A stretch of 64,000 nt of DNA, from NCBI GenBank assembly GCA_017465625.1, contig JAFTVV010000022.1, positions 62,001 through 126,000 of the forward strand, written 5' to 3'. The position numbers and the translations under genes were made by a program. Each line of letters begins with the position of its first letter. Position 1 is the stretch's first letter. This stretch comes from Oscillospiraceae bacterium. Lineage in GTDB: Bacteria; Bacillota; Clostridia; Oscillospirales; Oscillospiraceae. Under the pieces are notes generated by a model. The model worked only from the letters and a program-made list of their open reading frames with translations. It was not told where the DNA came from and searched no databases. Positions 18,101-27,100 of the stretch are shown here, in pieces.

Positions 18101-18191
18101 CAGGATAACAGCGAATACCGTGGTGTTCGGAAATGGCATCACCAATCAGAATGTTGTCTAAGAGGGGAGAAACAGATTTGGGGATAGACAC
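15102..18191 (-). CDS. membrane-anchored pseudokinase with large extracellular region
   Basis: A 1029-residue protein. Residues 1 to about 285 have a Ser/Thr kinase fold: the ATP lysine (YIVKVI, Lys43), the LKPNN catalytic loop, SDLG (Asp180) and a TAPE-type activation segment end. The HRD aspartate is replaced by asparagine (FVNLKPNN, Asn162) and the glycine loop has no GxGxxG, so catalysis is doubtful. A very acidic low-complexity linker (about 300-515) follows, then RRR and one membrane span (about 524-548), then some 480 extracellular residues in repeating beta units resembling fibronectin type III. Start GTG 18191 follows AAGGAGG. It lies head to head with another membrane protein at 18317. 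Confidence 0.85.
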   Translation of the reverse strand: MSIPKSVSPLLDNILIGDAISEHHGIRCYPAMHKDTGDKYIVKVISLPPSQTQVDALKLAGVVSDDDSIRHYFQERSIETITEIETLQALSRHEGFMPCDGYQLEPSEDGLGFDIYMLSPYRRSLERQFTKRPFTQLDAINLGMDICSALMACRRNGYLFVNLKPNNIYLTPNGEFKISDLGFLNMGNLKYATIPSQYISDYTAPEMKDAFATPNTSIDIYALGAILYSVYNGGVLPSVDADVPPAPQYADEELAAIIVKACSKNPEDRWEDPAQMGQALVNYMQKNGAEDLPIVPPAPVEPEISASDEQEADREIQSIAALVADVEDEPVAEEASVTDAEPESDASIDEEPVCEDTEQLTDAPAEEDPEVDDSIAEISALVTDALSSQDEASVDAADDDVPAEETAEEAAAEDDGEEMDETESEDAPIIESDDENDIDAIIAQADALAALEVPSPVVPAEPSDIAELEAALATEITECSEETPADDVDEIPQDDSAEDSAEDSADDPNEYDEGEEEPRRRSPVLKILLAVLIVLLLAAGAFCFYKFYYMKTVDDIQLEGKQDRLTVFVTSEAEDSLFNVTCTASDGTKTVVPLINGMVEFSGLAPDTEYTITVGVNGFHGINGDITDTYHSPAETEIIDCTVVTGNMLGSAVISFNVEGPDSEHWVLTYKAEGDTQEQTVTFAGHTHTLMGLEKDVVYTGVITPVEDLYLVESAPISFTTTDLIQASDLHISSFEGNALTAQWTAPEEFTVTGWTVICTNDAGFKKSIETAETTATFTDLDTTKAYSVDVIAVGQSMKQSVSIGANAVTVKNIQADSSTTGVLKLSWEATTIPDGGWVVHYTAGDCPTEFTQACSENSVSILPVIPATVYKIVIKAADDSAVACPLYTYTTPDAVNFSAVYGGDAVNNGNLQFSMCKTPAKADWVHSDVKGSDYTTRFSAGQKASFVVFLNKVYGKNYDDFYISYVVKGEDGSIIDISSVKTAWTNMWYKNYCELDMPFMPADAGKYTVSIYFNGQFVTTQSFNIVSY

Positions 18192-18260
18192 AATAATCGC
18201 CTCCTTTTACTAATATTTATATGATAAAATAAAATTCTGAAAAAAGCAACAAGTTTGTTG

Positions 18261-18289
18261 TTGTTTTATCAGATAATAAATGATATAAT
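18261..18289 (+). promoter_or_regulatory. promoter of the zinc-ribbon/Ig-like gene
   Basis: TTGTTT (18261-18266), 17-base spacer, TATAAT (18284-18289), in the 125-base divergent region. Confidence 0.55.
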
Positions 18290-18316
18290 TTAAAAAAACT
18301 CTGAACGGAGGTATGG

Positions 18317-19549
18317 ATGATGAGCAAGATTATTTGCAATATATGCGGGATGTCTTATCCTGATACGGAAGACCGTTGCCCGATTTGCGGTTGTGTTCGT
18401 CCGGCGAACGCACCGGTGGTAGCAGATGCACCGGAGGAAAAAAAGGAATTTACATATGTAAAGGGCGGCCGTTTTTCAAAAAATAATGTAAAAAAACGCA
18501 ACGGTGGCAAACCGGTTCAGCAAACTGCCGGGAATGATCGCCAGAAAAGACGCGGGCTTTTTATTGTTCTTGCCATTATATTTGTGCTGTTTTTGGCAAT
18601 GGCGCTGTTTTTTGCATTTAAGCTTTTAAAAGACGATGACGGCAAAAATACTTCTGTTACGGAAGAGCATGATGTGCCGTGCACTGCCTTGAAGCTGTCT
18701 ATTTCCTCCATATCCTTTGATGCGATAGGCGATGTCTGGATGCTGGATGTCACGCGCGTGCCTTCCAATACCACTGAGCCTCTTGCTTTTGAATCTGATA
18801 ATTCGGCTGTTGCCACAGTGGATGAAAACGGAAAGATTGAATGTGTTGGTGAAGGCGTTGCTGTGATCACAGTTTCCTGCGGTGGACAGCGTGAAACCTG
18901 TACCGTCTATTGTACACTGCCCACGGAACAGCCGCAGCTGCCTACTGTTCCGCCCACCGTCATACAGTTGAACCGCAAATCCATTCAGTTCTTCGATGTA
19001 GGGGAATCCTGGACTGTGTACGCCGGAGACATTCCCTTCTCTGAGATTTTATGGGTAAGCGAGGATACCTCCGTTGCAACCTTCAATGACGGTGTTGTTG
19101 TTGCAGTTGGTGAGGGAAAGACAACCATCTATGCCGTATATGAGGGACGCAATTCTGAGCCCTGTGAAATTGAATGTACCTTTACGCAAGAACAGCCCAC
19201 ATCCGATATAAACGAAGGCGGCACCATTATACCGGAAAAGCCGGGTGTGTTTGATCCGGACGACTTTATTCTTGCCATAAAGCCTTATAACACCCGTGCA
19301 CCTTATAACGACAGTCCCGAGATGCAGTGCTATGACCTGACCATTCAGGTAGGCCAGGAATTTGGTTTGGACCTGCGCGATAAAAACGGCACTTCTCTGG
19401 ATACGGTTTGGGAGATTGTAGAAGGTGCAGAGAGCTGTACGCTTGAAAACAACTGGATTACCGCCACATCTTCAAAAACCAATGTAAAATTGAAAACCGC
19501 ATATAACGGCATAACGGTCTACTGTTACTTCCGTACTGTTAACGGATAA
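18317..19549 (+). CDS. zinc-ribbon membrane protein with Ig-like (BIG2-type) domains
   Basis: A 410-residue protein of unknown role. The cytoplasmic start has a zinc ribbon, CxxC (7, 10) and CxxC (21, 24). A basic stretch leads into one membrane span (about 77-100). Outside are two clear BIG2-like units (about 125-200 and 218-295; both have the SDNSAVATVDENGKIECVGEG or SEDTSVATFNDGVVVAVGEG pattern) and a more divergent third unit at the C-terminus. ATG 18317 and ATG 18320 both fit the GGAGG at 18307. Its divergent neighbour has the same plan: sensor domain inside, one span, beta domains outside. A terminator follows. Confidence 0.8.
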   Translation: MMSKIICNICGMSYPDTEDRCPICGCVRPANAPVVADAPEEKKEFTYVKGGRFSKNNVKKRNGGKPVQQTAGNDRQKRRGLFIVLAIIFVLFLAMALFFAFKLLKDDDGKNTSVTEEHDVPCTALKLSISSISFDAIGDVWMLDVTRVPSNTTEPLAFESDNSAVATVDENGKIECVGEGVAVITVSCGGQRETCTVYCTLPTEQPQLPTVPPTVIQLNRKSIQFFDVGESWTVYAGDIPFSEILWVSEDTSVATFNDGVVVAVGEGKTTIYAVYEGRNSEPCEIECTFTQEQPTSDINEGGTIIPEKPGVFDPDDFILAIKPYNTRAPYNDSPEMQCYDLTIQVGQEFGLDLRDKNGTSLDTVWEIVEGAESCTLENNWITATSSKTNVKLKTAYNGITVYCYFRTVNG

Positions 19550-19555
19550 ATGCAG

Positions 19556-19594
19556 CGGGGCTGTCAGGAATTTTTCTGACAGCCCCGTTTTTTT
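19556..19594 (+). terminator. intrinsic terminator
   Basis: Twelve-bp stem (19556-19567 with 19576-19587) followed by seven T residues, 6 bases after the gene at 18317-19549. Confidence 0.9.
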
Positions 19595-19618
19595 AATATG
19601 CCTGCATTGCGGATAAGG

Positions 19619-19825
19619 TTATTCAAGGTCGATTTTAGCCTTGTTTCTGCGGAAAAGCATGGTGATACACCAAAGACCGGCCAGAGCAATCACCGTATAA
19701 ATGATGCGGCTGACGGTGGCATCCTGTCCGCCGAAAATCCAGGCGACAAGATCAAATTGAAAAATGCCCACCAGTCCCCAGTTGATTGAGCCGATAATGG
19801 ATAGAATCAATGCCAAAGTGTCCAT
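19619..19825 (-). CDS. DUF378 family small membrane protein
   Basis: A 68-residue protein with two predicted membrane helices. The first contains SIIGSINWGLVGIFQFDLV, the hallmark of the DUF378 (YuzA-like) family, and the second IIYTVIALAGLWCI. The conserved NWGLVG followed by a short loop and a second helix matches the family length. Its function is unknown in any organism I can name. The ATG is preceded by GGAGG at good distance. It is a single gene, divergent from ispE. Confidence 0.85.
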   Translation of the reverse strand: MDTLALILSIIGSINWGLVGIFQFDLVAWIFGGQDATVSRIIYTVIALAGLWCITMLFRRNKAKIDLE

Positions 19826-19899
19826 ATTTTAAACCTCCGTTTTATAATCTTCGACAGTGCTATAATTCCACAAAAATGCAATCCTATTCAAAACGCTTA

Positions 19900-19928
19900 T
19901 TGCAAATAGTTTGTTCTTTTTGTATAAT
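19900..19928 (+). promoter_or_regulatory. promoter of ispE
   Basis: TTGCAA (19900-19905), 17-base spacer, TATAAT (19923-19928). Confidence 0.65.
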
Positions 19929-19958
19929 TATAAAAAAATCAAAAAAAGAGGAATGTTT

Positions 19959-20816
19959 ATGATTACTTTATACGAAGGTGCTTTTGCAAAAATTAACCTG
20001 ACACTGGATGTGCTGGATACCCGTCCTGACGGATATCACAATTTAAAAAGCGTGATGCAAACCGTATCTATTCGGGACGACATTGAAATTGATCTTGGAA
20101 CAGGCGCACCCTGGCGGCTTGTTTGCGACAAGGAAGGGATTCCTTGCGATGAACGCAATTTGGCGTGGAAGGCGGCAAAAGTGTTTTTTGATGCCACGGG
20201 AAAAGATCCTGACGGTCTTGAAATCCGCATTGTAAAACGCATTCCCAGCGAAGCCGGACTTGGCGGCGGAAGTGCAGATGCAGCTGCAGTACTGCGTGCA
20301 CTGAACAGACACTACGATGCACCGTTTTCTGTTTTGGCGCTTGCTGAATTGGGCGCACAGGTTGGGTCTGACGTGCCTTTTTGTGTGCTTTGCGGCACAG
20401 CGATGGTGGAGGGCAGAGGGGAGCGCCTGCGCAAGCTGCCTGATATGCCCGACTGTTTTGTGGTGGTGTGCAAGCCGAACTTTTCTTCCTCGACGCCGGA
20501 GCTTTATCGCAAAATTGACGCAGAGCCCATCGGCAAGCGTCCCGACCATCAGCAGATGGAAAGTGCCCTTTTAGCAGGGGATTTAGGGAAGATCGCGGAG
20601 CACATTTATAACGTCTTTGACCCCATTGTGACCCGTGAGCATTTGGAACTGAATTATATCAAGTCCATTTTTAACAGCTATGGTGCGGTGGCGCACCAAA
20701 TGACCGGTTCGGGGTCTGCGGTGTTCTGTATTGTGGAGAGCTTTGAATATGCGGCTGTGATTTGTAATATGCTGCGTGATAACTATCCTCAGGTCTTTAT
20801 TTGTAAACCGGTCTGA
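19959..20816 (+). CDS. ispE: 4-diphosphocytidyl-2-C-methyl-D-erythritol kinase
   Basis: A GHMP kinase of the MEP isoprenoid pathway. The 285-residue product starts MITLYEGAFAKINLTLDVL with the AKINL substrate motif, has DGYHNL, and the ATP-binding glycine loop PSEAGLGGGSADAAA. The C-terminal MTGSGSAVFCIV is the third GHMP motif. I choose ATG 19959 because AGAGGA ends 6 bases before it; ATG 19953 abuts the ribosome site. dxs at 43978 supplies the first step of the same pathway. addB begins 46 bases downstream without an evident terminator between. Confidence 0.95.
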   Translation: MITLYEGAFAKINLTLDVLDTRPDGYHNLKSVMQTVSIRDDIEIDLGTGAPWRLVCDKEGIPCDERNLAWKAAKVFFDATGKDPDGLEIRIVKRIPSEAGLGGGSADAAAVLRALNRHYDAPFSVLALAELGAQVGSDVPFCVLCGTAMVEGRGERLRKLPDMPDCFVVVCKPNFSSSTPELYRKIDAEPIGKRPDHQQMESALLAGDLGKIAEHIYNVFDPIVTREHLELNYIKSIFNSYGAVAHQMTGSGSAVFCIVESFEYAAVICNMLRDNYPQVFICKPV

Positions 20817-20862
20817 TTGAGAGGCTGTACACAAACAGCCTTATTTCGAAACGAGGTTTTTT

Positions 20863-23800
20863 ATGCTGAAAATTTTAATTGGCACAGATTGGAAAGCAAA
20901 TACCGCCACCATTATGGAGATGGTGGCGGAAGATATTCGTCAAAAAAGACCAAATCGCATTTTAATGGTTCCCGAGCTTGTGAGCCATACAACAGAACGA
21001 ACCTTGGCACGCGTGGGAGGCGATTCTGCCAGCTTGTATGCAGAGGTGCTGTCTTTTACCCGTCTTGTTCGTCGTGTTGCGGAGCAAGAGCATTTTCCGT
21101 TGGAGGAATGTCTTGATAAGGGCGGTCGCGTGGTTGCAATGGCCGCAGCTACCAGAATGCTGCACAGCAAATTGAAAGCCTATGCATCTGTGGAAACCCG
21201 TCCGGAATTTCTCACCGATATGCTGGATGCGGTGGATGAGTTTAAGCGTTGTACCATTACCTCGGATGATCTGATGGCGGCAAGTAAGCAGACCGAGGGA
21301 AGCTTGGCGCAGAAGTTGGAAGAGCTGGCTTTGATTTATGAGACTTATAATGCCATTTGTACGCGTGGAAAGAAAGATCCTCGTGACCAGATGACGTGGC
21401 TTTTGGAGCAATTGGAAGCCGGAAGCTTTGCCCAAAAGCATACCTTTTACTTCGATGCTTTTCCCGATTTTTCCCGGCAGCATATGGACATTGTTCATTA
21501 TTTGATTTGCAATGCTCCTGAGGTAGTGATCAGTCTGAACTGTGATAAACCTGCTTCCGATCTGCTGGCTTACGAAAAAGCGGGGGAGACCGCTAACCAT
21601 CTGATTTCTTTTGCGAAACGAATGGGGATTGATTATTGCATCATACCTGTTGAGCCCGGCAAGGAACGTCTTTTAACGGTTACCGACAGCCTTTTTCAGG
21701 GGCACATCCAAAAAGGACAATCATCGGATTTTCTGCACGTCTATACGGCTGAATCGATTTTTGCAGAGTGCGAAGCGGTTACGGAAAAGATTTTGGAACT
21801 GGCACAAAATGGCGTGCGCTATCGAGATATAGGCATCGTTTGCTGTAATCTTGCTGCCTATAAAAATCCCATCCATACCGTGTTAGGACGAGGAGGAATT
21901 CCGCTTTACCTGTCCGGTACGGAGAACGTATTGGGGAAAAACGTGATTTACGCTATTTTGCAGTCCATCGAGGTAGCGCTTGACGGTTTTTATCAAAAAG
22001 ATGTGTTCCGTTATATGAAATCCGTTCTGTCACCCATCAGCATAGAGCAATCCGATATTGTAGAGCAATATGCGGTGCTTTGGTCCATTAGCGGAAACAA
22101 ATGGACGAGCAAATGGGCCAATCATCCCCGCGGACTGGAAGACGATTGGAGCCGTCACGATGAAAAACGTCTGGAAGAGCTCAATACTGCCCGTGAAAAG
22201 CTGATTACACCGCTGGAACGGTTGCGTGACGGATTTCGGGATGCAATTGCTGTGAAGCAGCAGGTTTTGGCCTTGTATGCATTTTTTGATGAAATTCAGC
22301 TGTACTCTAAAATCAAGGCTCTTGCGGAGCAGATGGAGCAGACCGGTGCATTCAGAAATGCCCAAATACTTAATCAGCTGTGGGATATTTTAATCAATGC
22401 TTTGGAGCAGTTATACGACGTGCTGGGTGATACCTCCTGGAGCAGCGAGACGTTTGTGAAGCTGCTTAGACTTCTGTTAGGTCAGTATGATGTGGGCACA
22501 ATTCCCACAGTACTGGATGCTGTGACGGTGGGTACGGTCAGCACTATGCGCTGTCACCGGATGAAGCACCTGTTTATATTGGGTGCTTCTGAGGGAGCGT
22601 TTCCTGCCTATGGCAATTCTGCAGGCGTCCTGAATGATTTTGAACGCTCCGCACTGCAGAAAATCGGTATTCCCATTAACCCGGGCGCGGTGGAAGGACT
22701 TCAAACGCAGTTTTTGGAGATTCAGCAGGTTTTTACAGCAACTTCTGAACAGGTGTATGTTTACTGCTCCAACGGTCAGCCCTCCTTTGTATTTAAACGG
22801 TTGGGGGAGATGACCGGGAAAATTGATAGTGTGTCTCCCCAATTCGGTGCAGCGCTGACAGACCGCTGGGAGGCTGCGGCCCGTCTTGTGCGTGAAGAGC
22901 AAACCGAGTGGGCATCCAAACTGCACATTGCAGAGGAATTTGATACAATTACCCACTGCAGGGAATATCAATTGGGAACGGTTTCTAAGGAGAATGCACG
23001 AACGCTGTATGGTGAAACTATGCGAATGTCTGCTTCCCGTGTGGACGTTATGGCAAAGTGCAAGCTGTTTTATTTCTTCCAGTATGGCCTGAACGCAAAA
23101 GAGAGCAAGCCCATTACATTAGATGCTTCTGAATTTGGTACTTATGTGCACGCAGTGCTTGAAGAGTGCGGTCGCGCGGTGACTGAAAAGGGCGGCTTTC
23201 AATGCGTGTCTTATGATGAGGTGCTGCGCATTGCCAAGGAGGTATCTGACAGCTATTATGAGGACCGTTTCAGCAAACTGCAATCGGAACGGCTATACTA
23301 TCAGTTTAAGTCTAACTGGCAGGAAGTGCAGCTGATCGTCAAAGAATTGTGGGAGGAAATGCAGGAATGTGATTTCCAGCCCCATTTATTTGAACTTCAT
23401 TTTGATGAAGGACAGAAAATGCCTGCAATATCCATCAAGGGGCAGGAGGTATCTGCCACCTTAAACGGCTTTGTGGACCGTGTGGATTTGTGGGAGCGTG
23501 ACGGAAAACCCTATGTGCGTGTTGTGGATTATAAAACAGGCACAAAGCTTTTTGACTACGTGGACATCTTAAACGGCATTGGTTTGCAAATGCTTTTGTA
23601 TCTATATGCAATAGAGGATGGCGGCGTGGAGCTGTTTGGTGAAAAGCCGAAGGTTTCCGGCATTCAGTATTTTCCTGCAAAGGTTCCTTTTGTTTCGATG
23701 AAAGCCGATGTGCCGGCAGAAGAAGCGGAGCGTGCGCACAAAAGCGACTTTAGGCGTAACGGATTGCTTTTAAATGACGATGTGGTGCTCTATGCAATGG

Positions 23801-24117
23801 AGCATAGTGATGATCCTCAAAGAATTTCCTGCAAAAAAGATAAAGATGGAAATTATGTAGGAAATTTGGCATCTGCAGATCAGTTTGAAATGTTAAAGCA
23901 GTATATTTATCAATTCCTGGCAAAGACCTTTGATGAGGTTGCAACCGGCAATGTGGAGGCCTATCCGTATAAAAAAGGGCAGGAATCGCCCTGCTTCTAC
24001 TGCCCCTATGGAATGATTTGCCGTCCGGAGCGTTTAACGCAGGTGCACGAGGTCTACAAAGTAGACAGCAACGAGTTTTGGGAGCAGGTAGAAAAGGAGG
24101 TGGCAGATCGTGGCTGA
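20863..24117 (+). CDS. addB: ATP-dependent helicase/nuclease subunit B
   Basis: AddB is the second subunit of AddAB, which resects double-strand breaks for recombination. The 1084-residue protein has the degenerate helicase-like N-terminal half and a C-terminal RecB-type nuclease with VVDYKTGT. An iron-sulphur cluster site is visible: AKCKLFYFF in the nuclease region and SPCFYCPYGMIC near the C-terminus (C-x2-C-x5-C). At the N-terminus, where many AddB proteins have a GxxGxGKT loop, this one reads LIGTDWKANT, so ATP binding there is probably lost. It overlaps addA by 8 bases. Confidence 0.95.
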   Translation: MLKILIGTDWKANTATIMEMVAEDIRQKRPNRILMVPELVSHTTERTLARVGGDSASLYAEVLSFTRLVRRVAEQEHFPLEECLDKGGRVVAMAAATRMLHSKLKAYASVETRPEFLTDMLDAVDEFKRCTITSDDLMAASKQTEGSLAQKLEELALIYETYNAICTRGKKDPRDQMTWLLEQLEAGSFAQKHTFYFDAFPDFSRQHMDIVHYLICNAPEVVISLNCDKPASDLLAYEKAGETANHLISFAKRMGIDYCIIPVEPGKERLLTVTDSLFQGHIQKGQSSDFLHVYTAESIFAECEAVTEKILELAQNGVRYRDIGIVCCNLAAYKNPIHTVLGRGGIPLYLSGTENVLGKNVIYAILQSIEVALDGFYQKDVFRYMKSVLSPISIEQSDIVEQYAVLWSISGNKWTSKWANHPRGLEDDWSRHDEKRLEELNTAREKLITPLERLRDGFRDAIAVKQQVLALYAFFDEIQLYSKIKALAEQMEQTGAFRNAQILNQLWDILINALEQLYDVLGDTSWSSETFVKLLRLLLGQYDVGTIPTVLDAVTVGTVSTMRCHRMKHLFILGASEGAFPAYGNSAGVLNDFERSALQKIGIPINPGAVEGLQTQFLEIQQVFTATSEQVYVYCSNGQPSFVFKRLGEMTGKIDSVSPQFGAALTDRWEAAARLVREEQTEWASKLHIAEEFDTITHCREYQLGTVSKENARTLYGETMRMSASRVDVMAKCKLFYFFQYGLNAKESKPITLDASEFGTYVHAVLEECGRAVTEKGGFQCVSYDEVLRIAKEVSDSYYEDRFSKLQSERLYYQFKSNWQEVQLIVKELWEEMQECDFQPHLFELHFDEGQKMPAISIKGQEVSATLNGFVDRVDLWERDGKPYVRVVDYKTGTKLFDYVDILNGIGLQMLLYLYAIEDGGVELFGEKPKVSGIQYFPAKVPFVSMKADVPAEEAERAHKSDFRRNGLLLNDDVVLYAMEHSDDPQRISCKKDKDGNYVGNLASADQFEMLKQYIYQFLAKTFDEVATGNVEAYPYKKGQESPCFYCPYGMICRPERLTQVHEVYKVDSNEFWEQVEKEVADRG

Positions 24118-27100
24118 GCAGTTAACGGAGCAACAGCGGATGGCTGTTGAAAACCGAGGCGGCAGATTGCTGGTTTCTGCCGCCGCCGGTTCAGGAAAGA
24201 CCAAGGTGTTGGTGGATCGTCTGATGCTGCATTTAAAGCAGGGGAATGGAAAAACCAACATTGACGATTTTTTGATCATCACCTATACCAAAGCTGCCGC
24301 ATCGGAACTGCGTGCAAAAATTGCAAAAAAGCTTAATGAGATATTGGCAGAGCAACCTCATAACAAACAGCTTCAGCGTCAGCTTCAGCGTTTGTATTTG
24401 GCAAAAATCTCTACTGTACACTCATTCTGCTCGGAAGTGTTACGCCAAAATGCGTATCGTTTGGATATTCCTGCGGATTTTCGCATCGGTGAGGAGGATG
24501 AAACACTTTCGTTACAGGTGCAGGCCGTTGAGGCGGTGTTTGAGCAGGCATACGAACATCCTGACGAAGCGTTTTTGCGCTTGGTAGAATCGCACGAATT
24601 TAAGCGCAATCAGTTTGAATTGCCTAATACAATTTTGGAAATTTATAAAAAATCCAGATGTCACTGCAACCCGGACAAATGGCTTCAAAAATGTGCTGAT
24701 GCCTGCGCCGCTGAGGGCATATCCGATGCCTCTGAAACAATGTGGGGTGCGTACCTGATTGCTGATTTACATAGCTATCTGGATACACAGATCAGTTGTT
24801 ATCAAAAACTGATTGCGTTGGCTGAAGCGGATGGAAGGATGCCCAATTCTGTTGCAAATTTGCAAAACACCCTGTCCGATTTGATGCATCTGCGTTCTTT
24901 GCACAGATGGGACGATGTTGTTGCCTGCAGCACCATTGACTATGGCACACTTTCATTCCCCAAAAAGGACATTGATGAAGACCTGCGGGATTTGATTAAG
25001 GAAAACCGTAACCGGAATAAAAAGGAACTGACCGACCGTTTGAAGCTGTTTACGGACGGCAGTGATGCGGTGCTTCACCGGCTTCGTTCCTGTAAACAGT
25101 CCATCCACAGTATGATTAGCCTTGTAAACCGGTTTGAAAAGGAATACACAAGATTAAAACGGTCAAGACGGATTCTGGATTACAGCGATTTGGAACACTA
25201 TGCCGCAGAGCTGTTTTGCGGAAAAAGCCGTATGGAAACAACAGCCCTTGCACGTGAGATAGGTGGGCGTTACTGCGAGGTGATGGTGGACGAGTATCAG
25301 GATACCAATGAGGTACAGGATGCGATTTTCCGTGCCATCACCCAGCAAAAAAATAACTGCTTTATGGTTGGCGATGTAAAGCAGTCCATCTATCAGTTCC
25401 GTTTGGCTGACCCTACACTGTTTTTACAAAAGTACCACGAATATGTACCGGCGGAGGATGCTGTAGATCCGCAAGGGCGTAAGATTACACTTAACAGCAA
25501 TTTCCGCTCCGCCAAAAATATTTTGGATGCCGCCAACGACGTATTTTCCTACTGTATGACCCCAAAAATCGGTGGACTATACTACGGTGACGAGGAACGT
25601 CTGAACGAAGGAATGCCACATATTTCCCTGGGTGAGCCGGCAGTAGAATTTTACGGGATTCAAATGGCTGACAAGGGCTATGACGAGGAAGCGGAGTTTG
25701 TGGCACAGCGTGTGGAGCAGCTATGCGACGGTACGCACTATGTACGGGATGAACAGGGGCTTAGACCCGTTGCTCCCAGTGATATTGCCATTTTACTACG
25801 AACAGGCAATGTACTTGGTACAGTTTTTCAAAAGGCACTGAATGATCGGGGGATACAAGTCAATTCCAGCACAGATATCAATTTGCTGACCACCGAGGAA
25901 ATCAACTTCCTTTTTGCGTTCTTGCAGGTAATCAACAATCCTATGCAGGATATTCCGCTGCTGACGGTACTTGCAAGCCGGGTGTTCGGCTTTACAGCAG
26001 ATGCATTGGCGCAGTTACGGACAAACAGAAAGTACGGTACGGTTTACGATGCGCTTTGTGCCGGAGAATCGGAAGAGGCAACGTCCTTTGTTCAAATGCT
26101 GACCGGGTTGAGGCAGGAGGCTCGGCATCTGTCTGTTTCTCAATTGCTTGATGAACTGTTCAATCGGACAAAATTTGATCGTATTTTCGGTGCTTTTGAA
26201 GACGGTGCAGTCAGAACTGCAAACATTCGCTCTTTTTATCAGTTTGCGTGTCGTTTTGATGAATCCGGCAGAAACGATTTGACCAGCTTTATTGAGTATA
26301 TAGCGTCCCTGAAGAACAAGGGCCTGCGAATCCCCGTAGATTCCGCACTTCCCGGTGCGGTCACCATTACGACCATTCATAAATCCAAGGGCTTGGAGTA
26401 TCCTGTGGTGATTATCCCTGCCCTCAGCAAGTCCTTTGATTTCCGAGACGGTACTGCACCGGTGCTGTTTGATAAGGATTTGGGAATCGGTCTGATGGGT
26501 GTGGATACCAATAAACGTATAACTTACCCAACGCTTGCCAAGAAAGGCATTAAGCAGAAGATTGAAGAAAATGTGATGTCGGAGGAAATGCGCGTACTGT
26601 ATGTGGCAATGACACGCGCCAAAGACCGGCTGATTATGACATACTCTTCTAAAAATCTTGAGAAAAAAATATCCAATATGATTTCAAGAATGCGCATTGG
26701 CGAGAAAGACCTGCTTTTACAGGAAGCGACCGGTATGGGAGACTGGGTGCTGATCAGTGCCTTGCGCAGAGCCGAGGCAGGCTGCCTCTTTGCAGGTGGT
26801 TTGCATACAGATGATCTGGTGTTTTCGGACGAGAAATGGCATATTGCACTGGTTGATAACCTTCAGCAGATGCCCGTTGCACTTTGTGAAGACCGCACGG
26901 AAAACCCAAAGGAACAAAGCGACTTTTCACCGCTGAAAAATACACTGACATTTACCTATGATCATATAGGCTCTACGATGATGCCCTCTAAACAAACCGC
27001 CACCCAGCTTAAAGGACGATTCAAGGATCAGGAGGCGGCTGAGGATGCGGCAATAGAAAAAAGACAGTTTTTTGCCCGTCGTGAGCCCTCCTTTATAAAC

